From: Aquiluna borgnonia | GTDB lineage: Bacteria; Actinomycetota; Actinomycetes; Actinomycetales; Microbacteriaceae | Assembly: GCF_013283855.1 (NCBI RefSeq) | Contig: NZ_CP054056.1 | Coordinates: 434,001 to 498,000, forward strand | Direction of reading: 5' to 3' | DNA: 64,000 nucleotides | Shown: positions 9,043 through 18,238 of the stretch, piece after piece | Position numbering within the stretch: position 1 is the stretch's first letter | Layout: each line of letters opens with the position of its first letter | The notes under the pieces: generated by a model | Told to the model about the DNA's origin: nothing | The model's input: only the letters and a program-made list of their open reading frames with translations | Databases searched by the model: none | Program-made: the position numbers and the translations under genes

Positions 9043-9993
9043 GTGAAAATTCACGTTGTCATTCCCGCTTACAAAGTTGAAAATCACATTCTTGACCTGA
9101 TCCCACGTATTGGTCCTGAAGTAGAGAAAATCTGGGTGATTGATGATGCTTGCCCAAATAAGTCAGGCGAGCTAGTCAAGAAGAAGGCCAAGGATTCTCG
9201 TGTCCAGGTCCTGTTCAACTCAGAGAATCAGGGAGTTGGGGGAGCTGTCACCACTGGTTACAAAGCAGCTCTTGCTGAAGGCGCCGAGGTTGTTGTCAAG
9301 CTTGACGGCGATGGACAAATGTTCCCCGAGGACATTCCAGCCCTGGTGAAGCCAATCTTGGTTGGTGAGGCTGATTACGCAAAAGGCAACCGTTTCGACA
9401 GCCTCGACGACCTCTACCAGATGCCAAGAATTCGCATTTTTGGCAACGCAGTTTTATCTTTTTGGTCCAAGCTCTCCTCCGGTTACTGGTCAGTTACTGA
9501 TCCAACCAATGGCTTCACTGCAATCCACAGAGCGGTGCTCGAAAAAATTGAGCTGGAAAAACTTTCCAAGCGTTTTTTCTTTGAATCAGACATGTTGTTC
9601 CGCCTCAACATCTCAGGAGCTGTGGTGGAGGACGTTGCTCTCCCAGCGCGTTACGGCAATGAGAAAAGCAATCTAAAAATCGGCAAGGTGTTGCTCGAGT
9701 TTCCTGTCAAGCACATCAAAAACCAACTCAAGCGGGTCTTCTACCGCTACTACCTCCGCGAGTGGTCAATAGCCAGCTTTGAGCTGCCTCTCGGTATTTT
9801 CCTGTCAGGGTTTGGAGCTTGGTTTGGACTCTCAAGCTTTTTGGCTGCAGCTGCAGCTGGCCGGGTAACAACTGCGGGCCAGGCCACGATTGCATCCCTT
9901 GCAATCATCTTGGGAGTCCAGCTGCTGCTCTCTTTTCTCTCATATGACATTCAGTCTGAACCCAAGATTCCAAAGCAAAGAAGGTACGCGTGA
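9043..9993 (+). CDS. Membrane-linked family 2 glycosyltransferase (DPM1-like)
   Basis: 316 residues. The N-terminal GT-A domain resembles dolichol/polyprenol-phosphate mannosyl- or glucosyltransferases: HVVIPAYKVENHI, VIDDACPNKS, NQGVGGAVTTGYKAAL and KLDGDGQM, the last being the DxD-type metal site. DPTNGFTAIH is also typical. Two hydrophobic helices at the C-terminus (about residues 247-268 and 280-300) would anchor it in the membrane. It likely makes a lipid-linked sugar on the cytoplasmic face. The stop overlaps the start of the next gene (GTGA), a multi-pass protein that could use this lipid-linked donor. Sugar identity is unknown. GTG start with AAAGGCGGG upstream. Confidence 0.85.
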   Translation: MKIHVVIPAYKVENHILDLIPRIGPEVEKIWVIDDACPNKSGELVKKKAKDSRVQVLFNSENQGVGGAVTTGYKAALAEGAEVVVKLDGDGQMFPEDIPALVKPILVGEADYAKGNRFDSLDDLYQMPRIRIFGNAVLSFWSKLSSGYWSVTDPTNGFTAIHRAVLEKIELEKLSKRFFFESDMLFRLNISGAVVEDVALPARYGNEKSNLKIGKVLLEFPVKHIKNQLKRVFYRYYLREWSIASFELPLGIFLSGFGAWFGLSSFLAAAAAGRVTTAGQATIASLAIILGVQLLLSFLSYDIQSEPKIPKQRRYA

Positions 9994-11711
9994 AGCAAAT
10001 CAAGTCTCGTCTGGGGTCAAGGTGGCAGCTAAAGCTCGGAAGCTTATTTGCTGTTCTGGTAGGAACCTCAGTTTGGGTTTTCAACCAAGTCAAAGACATC
10101 AACCCTGCAATTTTGCAGGATGAGTGGATCTACCTAGTTACCGCAAGGCTCACCTCACCTTGGGATCAAAATCCACCATTTGACTTTGGCAACTATCTCT
10201 TCAATTTTGTTTACAGCTCTACCAACCTTTGTGGAGAAGCCTTTTACACTTGTGCCAAGGTTCTAAACCTTGCTTTCATTCAGGGCTTCGCCCTGACGCT
10301 TTTTGTTATTGCCCTGCGATTCATTCCTTTCTGGGGAGCCCTCGCTTTTTATGGCACCGTAGCGCTCAGCCCAACCGTGGTTTACAGCTCAATGTTTTTG
10401 CCGGAGTCAATGTTCTTCTTCTTCATCGGACTCACGCTGCTTGCCATTCTGAGGACTGCAGATCACCCGTCTTGGCAAAACTGGGCTTGGGTTGGTGTCC
10501 CATTAGGACTTACCGCCCTAGTCAAGCCACACGCCCTCATGGCAGCCATGGCCATCGGTATTTACCTTCTGATTTCAACCATTGAGGAAAAGCCTTACCT
10601 CAAGAATGCCGCGCTCAATGCTGGGGCACTTCTGGGCTCATTCTTGCTGGTGAGGGTTGGTCTTGGTTTTGCTCTCGCTGGACCAAAGGCCCTCAACGTC
10701 TTTGGTGCCTATGGCGCCACTGGTGCAGTTGGTGAGTTTGTTGGGGGAGTGGCTTCGGGGACCGCAACCTCTGAGGCTTCGAGTTTGGTAGGTGCTGGAC
10801 CCGTTGCTGGAGCGGTGGGACTGTTCCCCACTCAGATTTGGACTCATTCACTTGTTGTGTCGGCGCTACTGGGGGTTGCTATTGTTGCAATAGTCCTTGC
10901 CGCAATCAACTCTTTCCGGACAGAGGTCGTTAGGCCAGTTCACCGACTGGCTGTGCTGATGTTGATTTGGCTCATCTTCATGGTGATTGCCATTGTGCTT
11001 TTCACGGGCTGGATCACAGGTGGTGGAGATGATCACATCACTCGAGTTCTTGAGCGCTACTACGACTACCTGTTCCCCATGGTCACTCTGGCAGGTTTGG
11101 CGGTTCTGGCTGACAAGCAGATTCTCAGTGAAACGAAGAGCTGGTTGCGTTGGATTGTTATTTTCCCGGTCTTTTTGCTTATTTCAATCGCTTTCACCGG
11201 CTACTTCAGCACCCTGACCATTCAGATTGCTGATGCACCAAACCTGGCAGGCCTGGTCGTTGACAAGCTGACAATTGATTCGATTGCTAACTTGAGCTTC
11301 CTGACGCTCTTGGTTTTAGCCTTCTTCCCCAAGTTCACGATTTGGGCTGCAGCCGCATTAATCCCAGTGACCATGATTGGCACCGGTTACCAGATCCAGG
11401 ATCAGTACCAGGGCTTCAGACTTGAAGACTCAGCAGCTGACAAGGCTGGCCACCTGGCAGCGGAAGAACTCACTCGCGAGCAAAAGGATCAAACCTTGAT
11501 CCTTGCTGAATCAAGGTTTGATGGCCGCGTGGCATCGTTCTGGATGGAACACAACACCGACCTTGAGATCCTCAACACCGGCTCGGTTTATCCGGTTGAC
11601 ATGGTTGCGGCTGACATTGAATACGTTCTGGCAATCGGCAACCTGACCATGGAAAAGGGTGAGGTCATCTCAAGCGGTGAAGGTTTCACTCTCTATAAGA
11701 TTCAGCGCTAG
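9990..11711 (+). CDS. Multi-pass membrane protein, GT-C glycosyltransferase-like
   Basis: 573 residues with roughly 10-12 hydrophobic helices. After the first helix comes an extracytoplasmic loop with ILQDEWIYLV, an acidic Asp-Glu pair in the place where GT-C enzymes (PMT/ArnT-like) keep their catalytic or metal-binding acid. A soluble C-terminal portion follows the last helix (from about residue 475). It is coupled by a 4-nt overlap to the polyprenol-phosphate-type transferase upstream, and the pair suggests synthesis of a lipid-linked sugar and its transfer outside the membrane. I could not match it to a named family, so the function is an inference from fold-like features and context. Confidence 0.6.
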   Translation: MKQIKSRLGSRWQLKLGSLFAVLVGTSVWVFNQVKDINPAILQDEWIYLVTARLTSPWDQNPPFDFGNYLFNFVYSSTNLCGEAFYTCAKVLNLAFIQGFALTLFVIALRFIPFWGALAFYGTVALSPTVVYSSMFLPESMFFFFIGLTLLAILRTADHPSWQNWAWVGVPLGLTALVKPHALMAAMAIGIYLLISTIEEKPYLKNAALNAGALLGSFLLVRVGLGFALAGPKALNVFGAYGATGAVGEFVGGVASGTATSEASSLVGAGPVAGAVGLFPTQIWTHSLVVSALLGVAIVAIVLAAINSFRTEVVRPVHRLAVLMLIWLIFMVIAIVLFTGWITGGGDDHITRVLERYYDYLFPMVTLAGLAVLADKQILSETKSWLRWIVIFPVFLLISIAFTGYFSTLTIQIADAPNLAGLVVDKLTIDSIANLSFLTLLVLAFFPKFTIWAAAALIPVTMIGTGYQIQDQYQGFRLEDSAADKAGHLAAEELTREQKDQTLILAESRFDGRVASFWMEHNTDLEILNTGSVYPVDMVAADIEYVLAIGNLTMEKGEVISSGEGFTLYKIQR

Positions 11712-11720
11712 GCAGTGCGG

Positions 11721-11746
11721 AACAACCAAACCCCGTTTGGTTGTTT
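11721..11746 (+). terminator. Hairpin terminator between membrane protein and fdxA
   Basis: A perfect 11-bp stem (AACAACCAAAC / GTTTGGTTGTT) with a CCC loop lies 10 nt after the stop of the GT-C-like gene. The T-tract is short (TTT) and runs into the fdxA -10, so terminator and promoter abut. Confidence 0.6.
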
Positions 11747-11751
11747 AGAAT
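11746..11751 (+). promoter_or_regulatory. Putative -10 of fdxA-dapC
   Basis: TAGAAT sits 29 nt before the fdxA ATG and directly against the preceding terminator stem. The resulting leader of about 17 nt contains AGGAG as Shine-Dalgarno. Confidence 0.5.
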
Positions 11752-11774
11752 CTAAGAAGTTTTAGGAGCTTTCA

Positions 11775-12095
11775 ATGACTTACGTAATCGCCCTTCCCTG
11801 TGTTGATGTCAAAGACAAGGCATGTATTGACGAGTGCCCGGTTGACTGCATTTATGAGGGTGACCGCATGCTTTACATCCACCCGGATGAGTGTGTGGAC
11901 TGCGGAGCCTGCGAACCTGTTTGCCCAGTAGAAGCTATTTACTACGAAGACGACCTCCCAGGTGAGTGGAGTGAGTACTACAAGGCCAACGTTGACTTCT
12001 TTGCCGAGATTGGTTCTCCGGGAGGGGCCGCCAAGGTTGGTCCAATTCCCGGCGACCACGCTCTAGTTGCAGCACTTCCCCCTCAGGGCGAATAG
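11775..12095 (+). CDS. fdxA: Seven-iron ferredoxin FdxA
   Basis: A 106-residue small electron carrier with one 3Fe-4S and one 4Fe-4S cluster. Cysteines near the N-terminus (C9, C17, C21, with [12 protein letters not shown]) and the second motif [12 protein letters not shown] match the actinobacterial 7Fe ferredoxin family. The tail [25 protein letters not shown] is the usual C-terminal extension. AGGAG lies upstream of the ATG. The stop overlaps the dapC GTG by one base. fdxA-dapC adjacency is a common actinobacterial arrangement. Confidence 0.97.
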   Translation: MTYVIALPCVDVKDKACIDECPVDCIYEGDRMLYIHPDECVDCGACEPVCPVEAIYYEDDLPGEWSEYYKANVDFFAEIGSPGGAAKVGPIPGDHALVAALPPQGE

Positions 12096-13201
12096 TGTTC
12101 GACCGACTGCCGGAGTATCCCTGGCAGAAACTAAAGCCATTTCGTGAGAAGGCTTCACTTTTTCCAGATGGAGTCATTGATCTATCAATCGGCAACCCGA
12201 TTGATCCGACCCCTGAGGTAATCCAAAAAGCTTTAGATTCCGCATCCAATTCTCCGGGTTACCCAACTACCTGGGGTGATGTTCAGGCTAGGCAGGCAGT
12301 CTGTGACTGGTATTCCAGGCGCAGAAGAACTCCAGGGCTTGTTCCCGACCAGGTGCTACTAACCATCGGTTCAAAAGAATTCATTTCTTGGTTGCCAATC
12401 ATGCTTGGAGTTGGACCAGGCGATGTTGTGGTTCAACCGCGCCTTGCCTACACCGCCTATGAGGTCGGTGCCGCTTTCGCAGGGGCAGATATTTTTGTCG
12501 GGGATGAACCCAGTGAGTGGCCTGCAAATACAAAACTGATTTGGCTCAATAGCCCCGGTAACCCAAATGGTTCAGTTCACTCGGTCGAGTTCCTCAAGCG
12601 CGCTCTAGAGCGCGCTAGGGAACTGGGCGCAGTGATTGTGAACGATGAGTGCTATGCGGAGATGGGCTGGGATGAGCCATGGGATAGCTACATTCCTTGC
12701 ATGATTGACCCTGAGGTCGCCGGGGGTGACCTAACCAATGTTCTTTCTATTTACTCACTAAGCAAGCAGTCAAACCTTGCTGGTTACCGGGCGGCCTTCG
12801 CTGCCGGCGACGAAAAGCTGATTCGAGGCCTTGTGAACCTGCGCATGCACTCAGGGATGATGGTTCCCATGCCGGTTCAGAAGGCCATGATTGCGGCTCT
12901 GGGAGACGACGTTCACGTTACTGAGCAAAAGGCCATCTACCGCAAAAGGCGAGAGATTCTTTTGCCCGCATTGTTGGCATATGGTTTTGAAGTGCAAGAC
13001 TCTGAGGCAGGGCTTTATCTCTGGGTTACGAACGGTAAAAACTGTTGGGAAACAATTGCTGAACTGGCGGAAATTGGCATTGTTGCGGTTCCTGGTGAGT
13101 TCTATGGAGATGCTGGGAAAAACTTTGTCCGCTTCTCAATAACTGCAACCGATGGGGAGATTGCAGAGGCTGCAAAGCGCCTTCAAAATGCTCTAGGCTA
13201 G
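12095..13201 (+). CDS. dapC: Succinyldiaminopimelate transaminase
   Basis: A class I/II PLP aminotransferase, 368 residues, that forms N-succinyl-LL-2,6-diaminoheptanedioate for lysine and peptidoglycan. Visible features are LSIGNPIDPTP near the start, NSPGNPNGSV, NDECYAEMGW (Asp/Tyr contacting PLP), the Schiff-base lysine in SLSKQSNLAGYR, and the substrate-binding arginine in FVRFSI near the end. GTG start with AGGG six bases upstream. Its position right after fdxA supports DapC over other aminotransferases. Exact substrate is by family and context. Confidence 0.9.
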   Translation: MFDRLPEYPWQKLKPFREKASLFPDGVIDLSIGNPIDPTPEVIQKALDSASNSPGYPTTWGDVQARQAVCDWYSRRRRTPGLVPDQVLLTIGSKEFISWLPIMLGVGPGDVVVQPRLAYTAYEVGAAFAGADIFVGDEPSEWPANTKLIWLNSPGNPNGSVHSVEFLKRALERARELGAVIVNDECYAEMGWDEPWDSYIPCMIDPEVAGGDLTNVLSIYSLSKQSNLAGYRAAFAAGDEKLIRGLVNLRMHSGMMVPMPVQKAMIAALGDDVHVTEQKAIYRKRREILLPALLAYGFEVQDSEAGLYLWVTNGKNCWETIAELAEIGIVAVPGEFYGDAGKNFVRFSITATDGEIAEAAKRLQNALG

Positions 13202-13235
13202 GCGAAAAGCCAACCCTCACAAAGGAGCTAGCGTT

Positions 13236-14510
13236 TTGACTTCTAACGAGAAGGTATCCCTTCGATACGGAGCCATTGAGACAGAACTCTCAGTAATTGA
13301 ATCAACTGAGGGTCCCGGCGGAATCGACATTTCTAAGCTCATTGCAACCACCGGACTCAGCTCCTACGATCAGGGTTTTGTAAATACCTCCTCAACCAAA
13401 AGCGCAATCACTTTTATTGACGGCGACCAGGGAATCCTTCGCCACCGCGGCTACCCCATTGAGGAGCTTGCAGCACAGAAAACCTACCTAGATGTGGTTT
13501 ACCTGCTGGTTTACGGCGAGCTCCCGAACTCCTCGGAACTTGAGGCTTTTGACGCAAAACTCCGTCAGCACTCAATGGTTCACCCAAACATGGTGAAGTT
13601 CTTTGAGACCTTTGAGCCTTCTGCCCATCCCATGGCAATTCTTTCCTCCGCAGTCTCGGTGCTGTCCACGTTCTACAACGACTCAACGGACCCCAGAGAC
13701 CCAGAGCAGATTGAGCTCTCAACGATCAGGCTCTTGGCCAAGCTGCCGGTTCTAACTGCCTACACCTACAAGTCTCTGGTTGGCGAGTCCCTGGTGAACC
13801 CCGACAGCAATCTCTCGCTGGTGGAAAACTTCCTGAGCATGACCTTTGGCCACCTGGGTCAGGACTATGCCGCTAACCCAGTCTTGACTAAGGCCTTGGA
13901 CACACTCCTGCTACTACACGCAGACCACGAGCAGAACTGCTCGACGTCAACCGTCAGGTTGGTTGGCTCTTCTCAGGCAAACCTCTTTGCTTCAATTTCC
14001 TCGGGCATCAACGCACTTTCTGGCCCGCTTCACGGCGGTGCCAACGAGGCAGTTTTGGACATGCTCAACTTCATTCACGAGTCCGGTGACTCGGTTCAGA
14101 AATACGTTGAGCGGGTCAAAAACAAGGAAGACGGCATTCGCCTAATGGGCTTTGGCCACCGCGTCTACAAGTCTTTTGACCCAAGGGCCAAGATCGTCAA
14201 GGCTCATGCTGATGAGGTTCTGAGGGAACTTGGAGTCTCAGATCCGCTGCTTGACATTGCTAAGGAGCTTGAGGCTGCAGCTTTGGCTGATTCTTACTTT
14301 GTAGAGCGCAAGCTGTATCCGAACGTTGATTTCTACACCGGAGTGATCTACAAGGCGATGGGTTTCCCAGCCAGGATGTTTACCCCGCTATTCGCAGTCG
14401 GCAGACTTCCAGGTTGGATTGCTCACTGGCGTGAGCAGAATGCTGACTCAACCACCAGAATCGGTAGACCTCAGCAGGTTTACACTGGCCCAGCTAAGCG
14501 CTCAATCTAG
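13236..14510 (+). CDS. gltA: Citrate synthase (type II)
   Basis: Condenses oxaloacetate and acetyl-CoA at entry to the TCA cycle. 424 residues, the usual length of the hexameric type II enzyme. Active-site motifs are present: LHADHEQNCSTSTVR, GPLHGGANEAV, FGHRVYKSFDPRA (catalytic His and Arg) and NVDFYTG (catalytic Asp). TTG start with AAGGAG eight bases upstream. A TAGGCT at the 3' end of dapC could serve as -10. The last four bases (CTAG, 14507-14510) are shared with the stop of rsmD on the opposite strand. Confidence 0.96.
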   Translation: MTSNEKVSLRYGAIETELSVIESTEGPGGIDISKLIATTGLSSYDQGFVNTSSTKSAITFIDGDQGILRHRGYPIEELAAQKTYLDVVYLLVYGELPNSSELEAFDAKLRQHSMVHPNMVKFFETFEPSAHPMAILSSAVSVLSTFYNDSTDPRDPEQIELSTIRLLAKLPVLTAYTYKSLVGESLVNPDSNLSLVENFLSMTFGHLGQDYAANPVLTKALDTLLLLHADHEQNCSTSTVRLVGSSQANLFASISSGINALSGPLHGGANEAVLDMLNFIHESGDSVQKYVERVKNKEDGIRLMGFGHRVYKSFDPRAKIVKAHADEVLRELGVSDPLLDIAKELEAAALADSYFVERKLYPNVDFYTGVIYKAMGFPARMFTPLFAVGRLPGWIAHWREQNADSTTRIGRPQQVYTGPAKRSI

Positions 14511-15067
14511 TTTTTGTTTAGGAAGTAAACGGCGGTATCGCCGTAGGTTTTCTTCTCAGAGATTTCAAAGCCATCAAAGACTTTTACAGCTTCCCTTGCC
14601 GACCGCTCGAGGATTACTAGGGCGCCTTCGTTGAGATGTGGAGATAGGTTCCTCAGTGTTTCTGCGATCTGGTTAAACTCGTATGGCGGATCAATAAAAA
14701 CCAGGTCAAATGCCTGGGTGTTGGAACTTAGAAATTTACCTGCCTCTGCGTTGATTGCAGAGAGTTGAGCATCGAGCTTTTGAGCAGCTAAAGATTTTTT
14801 GACCAGCTCTAGGTTTTGAGTGAGCAGATTGAAGGCTGTTCGGTCTTTCTCGACCAATACTGCTTTCTTTGCTCCTCTTGAGATGGCTTCAATTCCAAGA
14901 GCTCCGGTTCCGGCGAATAGATCTAGAACCACAGCGTCTTCAATTGCCCCCAAGGAATCAAGCTTTCCGAAAAGGCTCTCTTTGACCCGGTCGGATGTAG
15001 GTCGGGTGGCCTTGGCTGCAGCCTTTAGCTGCAGGGAGCCAAGGGCTCCGGCGATGATTCTGGTCAC
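14507..15067 (-). CDS. rsmD: 16S rRNA m2G966 methyltransferase RsmD
   Basis: Methylates N2 of G966 in 16S rRNA. 186 residues, the normal length. Features are MTRIIAGALGSLQL and RPTSDRVKESLFGKL at the start, the SAM site VVLDLFAGTGALGIEAISRGA, and the catalytic LVFIDPPYEF. The GTG start has no Shine-Dalgarno. Instead TAGGCT (15080-15075) lies 7 nt upstream, pointing to a leaderless mRNA. Convergent with gltA, and divergent from recG with a gap of 49 bp. Confidence 0.95.
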   Translation of the reverse strand: MTRIIAGALGSLQLKAAAKATRPTSDRVKESLFGKLDSLGAIEDAVVLDLFAGTGALGIEAISRGAKKAVLVEKDRTAFNLLTQNLELVKKSLAAQKLDAQLSAINAEAGKFLSSNTQAFDLVFIDPPYEFNQIAETLRNLSPHLNEGALVILERSAREAVKVFDGFEISEKKTYGDTAVYFLNKN

Positions 15068-15116
15068 CCGAGTGAGCCTAGTGAAAAAAGACTGAGTTGC
15101 TTGTCATGATTGGGGG
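15068..15116. promoter_or_regulatory. Divergent micro-promoter rsmD / recG
   Basis: Only 49 bp separate the two start codons. On the minus strand TAGGCT (15080-15075) ends 7 nt before the rsmD GTG. On the plus strand CATGAT (15105-15110) ends 6 nt before the recG ATG. Both spacings are those of leaderless transcripts. The two -35 regions must overlap. Confidence 0.55.
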
Positions 15117-17237
15117 ATGCTAAACGACTCCAGAAAGCTCGGTGCGCTCCTAGGGGAGCGCACCGCGAAAGCCTTTCTGAAGCACTTTGGCATTGAAACT
15201 GTTGAAGAACTGCTAGCTCACTTCCCCAGGCGCTATTCAAAGCGGGGTGAGCTAACGCAAATCTCCTCACTTCCAATTGGCGAAATGGTGACTGTGGTGG
15301 GGGAGGTGCTTAGCACCTCCAACCGAAGACTCAAGGGCAGAAGCGGGTCGCTTCTTGAGGTGGTTATAACTGATGGCACCAAACAGCTAACGTTGGCTTT
15401 TTTCAATCAAGCCTGGAGGCAGAAGGATCTACATCAGGGAGCCAGGGGTTTGTTTAGTGGTCGCATTGGAATCTTTTCTAACAAGCTGCAGCTTGCCCAC
15501 CCTGACTACGAGCTATTTGAGACCGAGCTAACCGGTGAAGAAGCTAAAGCCTGGGCAGATCTCCCAATTCCCATCTACCCGGCAGCCGGTTCGCTATCGA
15601 CCTGGAAGATCCAAAAAGCAATCGACATCGTCCTGACCGCAACCCCGTCGGTCGATGGCATCCTGCCCGAGAGTTTGCTTGCTAGCGAGGGATTGATAAG
15701 TCTTGATGAGGCAATTCGCCTGGTGCACCAGCCAAAGCAGGATGTTCATTGGCAGCAGGCTAGAGACTCCCTTCGTTTCCACGAAGCCATGTTCCTGCAG
15801 CTTCAGCTGGCAAAGCTTCGCCAGGCAAGAACCAACCAGGTTGCAACATCTCGAAGTTCCGGTGAGCTTTTGGGCATTTTCGACAAGAGCTTGCCCTTCT
15901 CCCTGACCTCCGGTCAGGAAGAAGTAGGAGAGCATATTGCCAAGGACCTAGCATCGGGTTCCCCGATGCACCGGCTTTTGCAGGGTGAGGTGGGTTCTGG
16001 AAAGACTCTGGTTGCCCTGCGAGCGATTTTGTCGGTTGCGGAATCCGGTGGTCAGTCGGCGCTTTTGGCGCCAACTGAAGTGCTGGCTAGCCAGCACTAT
16101 GAATCGATTCGCAGAGCTCTAGGACCTGAGCTTTCGGAGCGTCTTGGGGTGAGGCTATTGACTGGCCAGCTTGCCACAGCCGACCGTAAGCGGGCACTGC
16201 TGGACATGGCAAGCGGCAAGTGCCTGCTGGCGATAGGAACTCACGCGCTGATCTCGGAGAAGGTTCAGTTTTATGACCTTGCTTTTGTGATTGTGGATGA
16301 GCAGCATCGCTTCGGGGTTGGGCAGCGGGAGCTGCTTCGCCTGAAGGGTAAAACCTCACCTCATGTTCTAACAATGACCGCAACCCCAATCCCAAGAACC
16401 ATGGCTATCACCGTGTTTGGTGACCTTGAGATTTCCACCCTGACTGAGCTGCCCGCCGGCAGGCAACCGATCTCCAGCCACGTTGTGGAGGTTTCTAAGC
16501 CGGCTTTAGTGTCTCGGGTGTGGCAGAGGGTGGCTGAGGAGGTTGCTGCTGGCAGACAAGCGTTTGTGGTTTGTCCAAGGATTGAGGGCGACACCCAGGA
16601 AGAACAAGAGTTCGAGGGCGAGGAGCTAGAACTCGAACAGTCGGTAGCCCCAGCAGCTGCAGTTGACGTTGCTGAGGCACTGAAGTTGAATCCAGCGCTG
16701 GCTGGGCTCTCCATTGGGCTTTTACATGGTCGCCAGGCAAACGAGGAAAAAGCTTCGGTAATGGCGGCATTTGCGGCTGGTGAGATTCAAGTTTTGGTTA
16801 GCACCACGGTCATTGAGGTTGGTGTCAATGTGCCCAACGCCACCGCCATGGTGATTTTGGATGCCGATCGATTCGGCATCTCTCAGCTGCACCAGCTCCG
16901 AGGCCGGGTTGGTAGAGGTTCACATTCTGGTGTCTGCCTCATGGTCACTGCCAGCGAACCGGGTTCGCTGGCAATGCAGCGCCTTGAGGCGGTTGCCAGC
17001 ACTACAGATGGCTTCAAACTCAGCGAGCTAGACCTTGAACTTCGTGGAGAGGGAGATGTTCTGGGTGATGTGCAATCGGGAGGCAGATCGCAGCTGAAGC
17101 TACTGCGAGTGATTCGCGATGCGGATTTGATTGCCAGGGCGAAAGTCTTTGCAGAGGATTTGATTGCTTCAGGTTTGCCCGCGCCGCTGCAGCTGGCTTT
17201 AGAGAAAGCAGATGCGCAGGCGCTCAAGCGAAGCTAA
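15117..17237 (+). CDS. recG: ATP-dependent DNA helicase RecG
   Basis: Branch-migrating helicase that remodels stalled forks and recombination intermediates. 706 residues. The N-terminal wedge/OB region spans about residues 50-160 (FPRRYSKRGELTQISSL, VVGEVLS). The SF2 helicase core has GEVGSGKT (Walker A), VDEQHRFGV (a DExH-type box), TMTATPIPRT (motif III), and ILDADRFGISQLHQLRGRVGR (motifs V-VI). The ATG has no Shine-Dalgarno, and CATGAT lies 6 nt before it, so translation may be leaderless. It is followed by coaD after 10 nt. Confidence 0.97.
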   Translation: MLNDSRKLGALLGERTAKAFLKHFGIETVEELLAHFPRRYSKRGELTQISSLPIGEMVTVVGEVLSTSNRRLKGRSGSLLEVVITDGTKQLTLAFFNQAWRQKDLHQGARGLFSGRIGIFSNKLQLAHPDYELFETELTGEEAKAWADLPIPIYPAAGSLSTWKIQKAIDIVLTATPSVDGILPESLLASEGLISLDEAIRLVHQPKQDVHWQQARDSLRFHEAMFLQLQLAKLRQARTNQVATSRSSGELLGIFDKSLPFSLTSGQEEVGEHIAKDLASGSPMHRLLQGEVGSGKTLVALRAILSVAESGGQSALLAPTEVLASQHYESIRRALGPELSERLGVRLLTGQLATADRKRALLDMASGKCLLAIGTHALISEKVQFYDLAFVIVDEQHRFGVGQRELLRLKGKTSPHVLTMTATPIPRTMAITVFGDLEISTLTELPAGRQPISSHVVEVSKPALVSRVWQRVAEEVAAGRQAFVVCPRIEGDTQEEQEFEGEELELEQSVAPAAAVDVAEALKLNPALAGLSIGLLHGRQANEEKASVMAAFAAGEIQVLVSTTVIEVGVNVPNATAMVILDADRFGISQLHQLRGRVGRGSHSGVCLMVTASEPGSLAMQRLEAVASTTDGFKLSELDLELRGEGDVLGDVQSGGRSQLKLLRVIRDADLIARAKVFAEDLIASGLPAPLQLALEKADAQALKRS

Positions 17238-17247
17238 CCTTGTGCGA

Positions 17248-17733
17248 GTGAAAACAGTTGCCATCTACCCGGGATCATTTGATCCAGTGACCTTGGGTCA
17301 CCTGTCGGTTCTCAAAAGAGCCGCTGGGTTGTTTTCAGAGGTGGTTGTTGTCGTAGTTCACAACCCAAGCAAAGATCCACTTTTTTCGATTGCTGAGCGA
17401 GTTGCACTATTTGAAGCCGCAGCCAAAGATTTGGGTGCCAATATTCGTTTTTCTGGTCTCGCTGAGGGTCTATTGGTTGACCATGCTAAAAGCCTCGGTG
17501 CAACGGCGATCATCAAGGGCTTCAGGACAACAGCTGACATTGAGTATGAGTTGCCGATGGCCCAGGTGAATAGAGATTTGTCTGCGATTGAGACGGTGTT
17601 TGTTCCTGCTGAGCCGGGCTACGGTTATGTCTCCTCGTCGCTGGTGAAAGAAGTGGTTCGTTTGGGCGGAGATGCCTCCGGTTACGTGAGCGAGTCGGTT
17701 TTGACTGCACTTAGGGAGAGATTGAGCCAATGA
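17248..17733 (+). CDS. coaD: Phosphopantetheine adenylyltransferase
   Basis: Transfers AMP to 4'-phosphopantetheine in coenzyme A synthesis. 161 residues from the chosen GTG. The N-terminal nucleotidyltransferase motif YPGSFDPVTLGHLSV carries the T/HxGH-type site. IKGFRTTADIEYELPM and YGYVSSSLVKEV are further CoaD landmarks. The frame is open further upstream into recG, but family N-termini begin just before this motif. GTG at 17242 is a nearby alternative. TAACCT (17235-17240) ends 7 nt before the 17248 GTG, which favours that start. The stop overlaps the next ATG (ATGA). Confidence 0.93.
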   Translation: MKTVAIYPGSFDPVTLGHLSVLKRAAGLFSEVVVVVVHNPSKDPLFSIAERVALFEAAAKDLGANIRFSGLAEGLLVDHAKSLGATAIIKGFRTTADIEYELPMAQVNRDLSAIETVFVPAEPGYGYVSSSLVKEVVRLGGDASGYVSESVLTALRERLSQ

Positions 17734-18236
17734 GTTTTCTAGTTTCAGTGCATGAGCTGATGAAGCGCCCCGGTCACATGAAGGAGCTTGAGCTTGAGTT
17801 CGAGCTTGCAGAGGCAATTGGAACTGAAGTTGTGGCGATCCCAGCCGGTGAAGAGGTTGAAATCTCAGTGCGGCTGGAATCGGTTCACGAGGGCATTTTG
17901 GCAACCGGAGAGATCTTTAGCGTTGCTCACAGCTCCTGCTCGCGCTGCCTGGACGAGATGAAACTGAAGATTGAGGTGGATTTTCAGGAGCTTTTCGCCT
18001 ATTCTGTCTCTTCGGATGACGAGCTGGTCGTTAGTGGCGAGCACATTGACTTAGAACAGGTCGTCATTGATTCGGTGGTTCTGAATCTCCCCTTCCAGCC
18101 CGTATGCAGCGAAGATTGCCTTGGCTTGTGTGCGGAATGTGGCTTGAAGTTGAATGAAGACCCTGGTCACCAGCACGAAACCGCGGTAGATCCGAGGTTC
18201 TCTGCACTCAAAGATTTACTAAGTAGGGAAGAGTAG
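17730..18236 (+). CDS. yceD: YceD family protein (DUF177)
   Basis: 168 residues. The family is usually found directly upstream of rpmF, as here (2-nt gap), and is linked to 23S rRNA accumulation or large-subunit assembly; its biochemistry is not settled. Sequence marks are a central CSRCLDEM pair of cysteines and the C-terminal [22 protein letters not shown], a four-cysteine cluster typical of the family and likely zinc-binding. It overlaps coaD by 4 nt and sits in the recG-coaD-yceD-rpmF-rnc-mutM run. Confidence 0.9.
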   Translation: MSFLVSVHELMKRPGHMKELELEFELAEAIGTEVVAIPAGEEVEISVRLESVHEGILATGEIFSVAHSSCSRCLDEMKLKIEVDFQELFAYSVSSDDELVVSGEHIDLEQVVIDSVVLNLPFQPVCSEDCLGLCAECGLKLNEDPGHQHETAVDPRFSALKDLLSREE

Positions 18237-18238
18237 CC

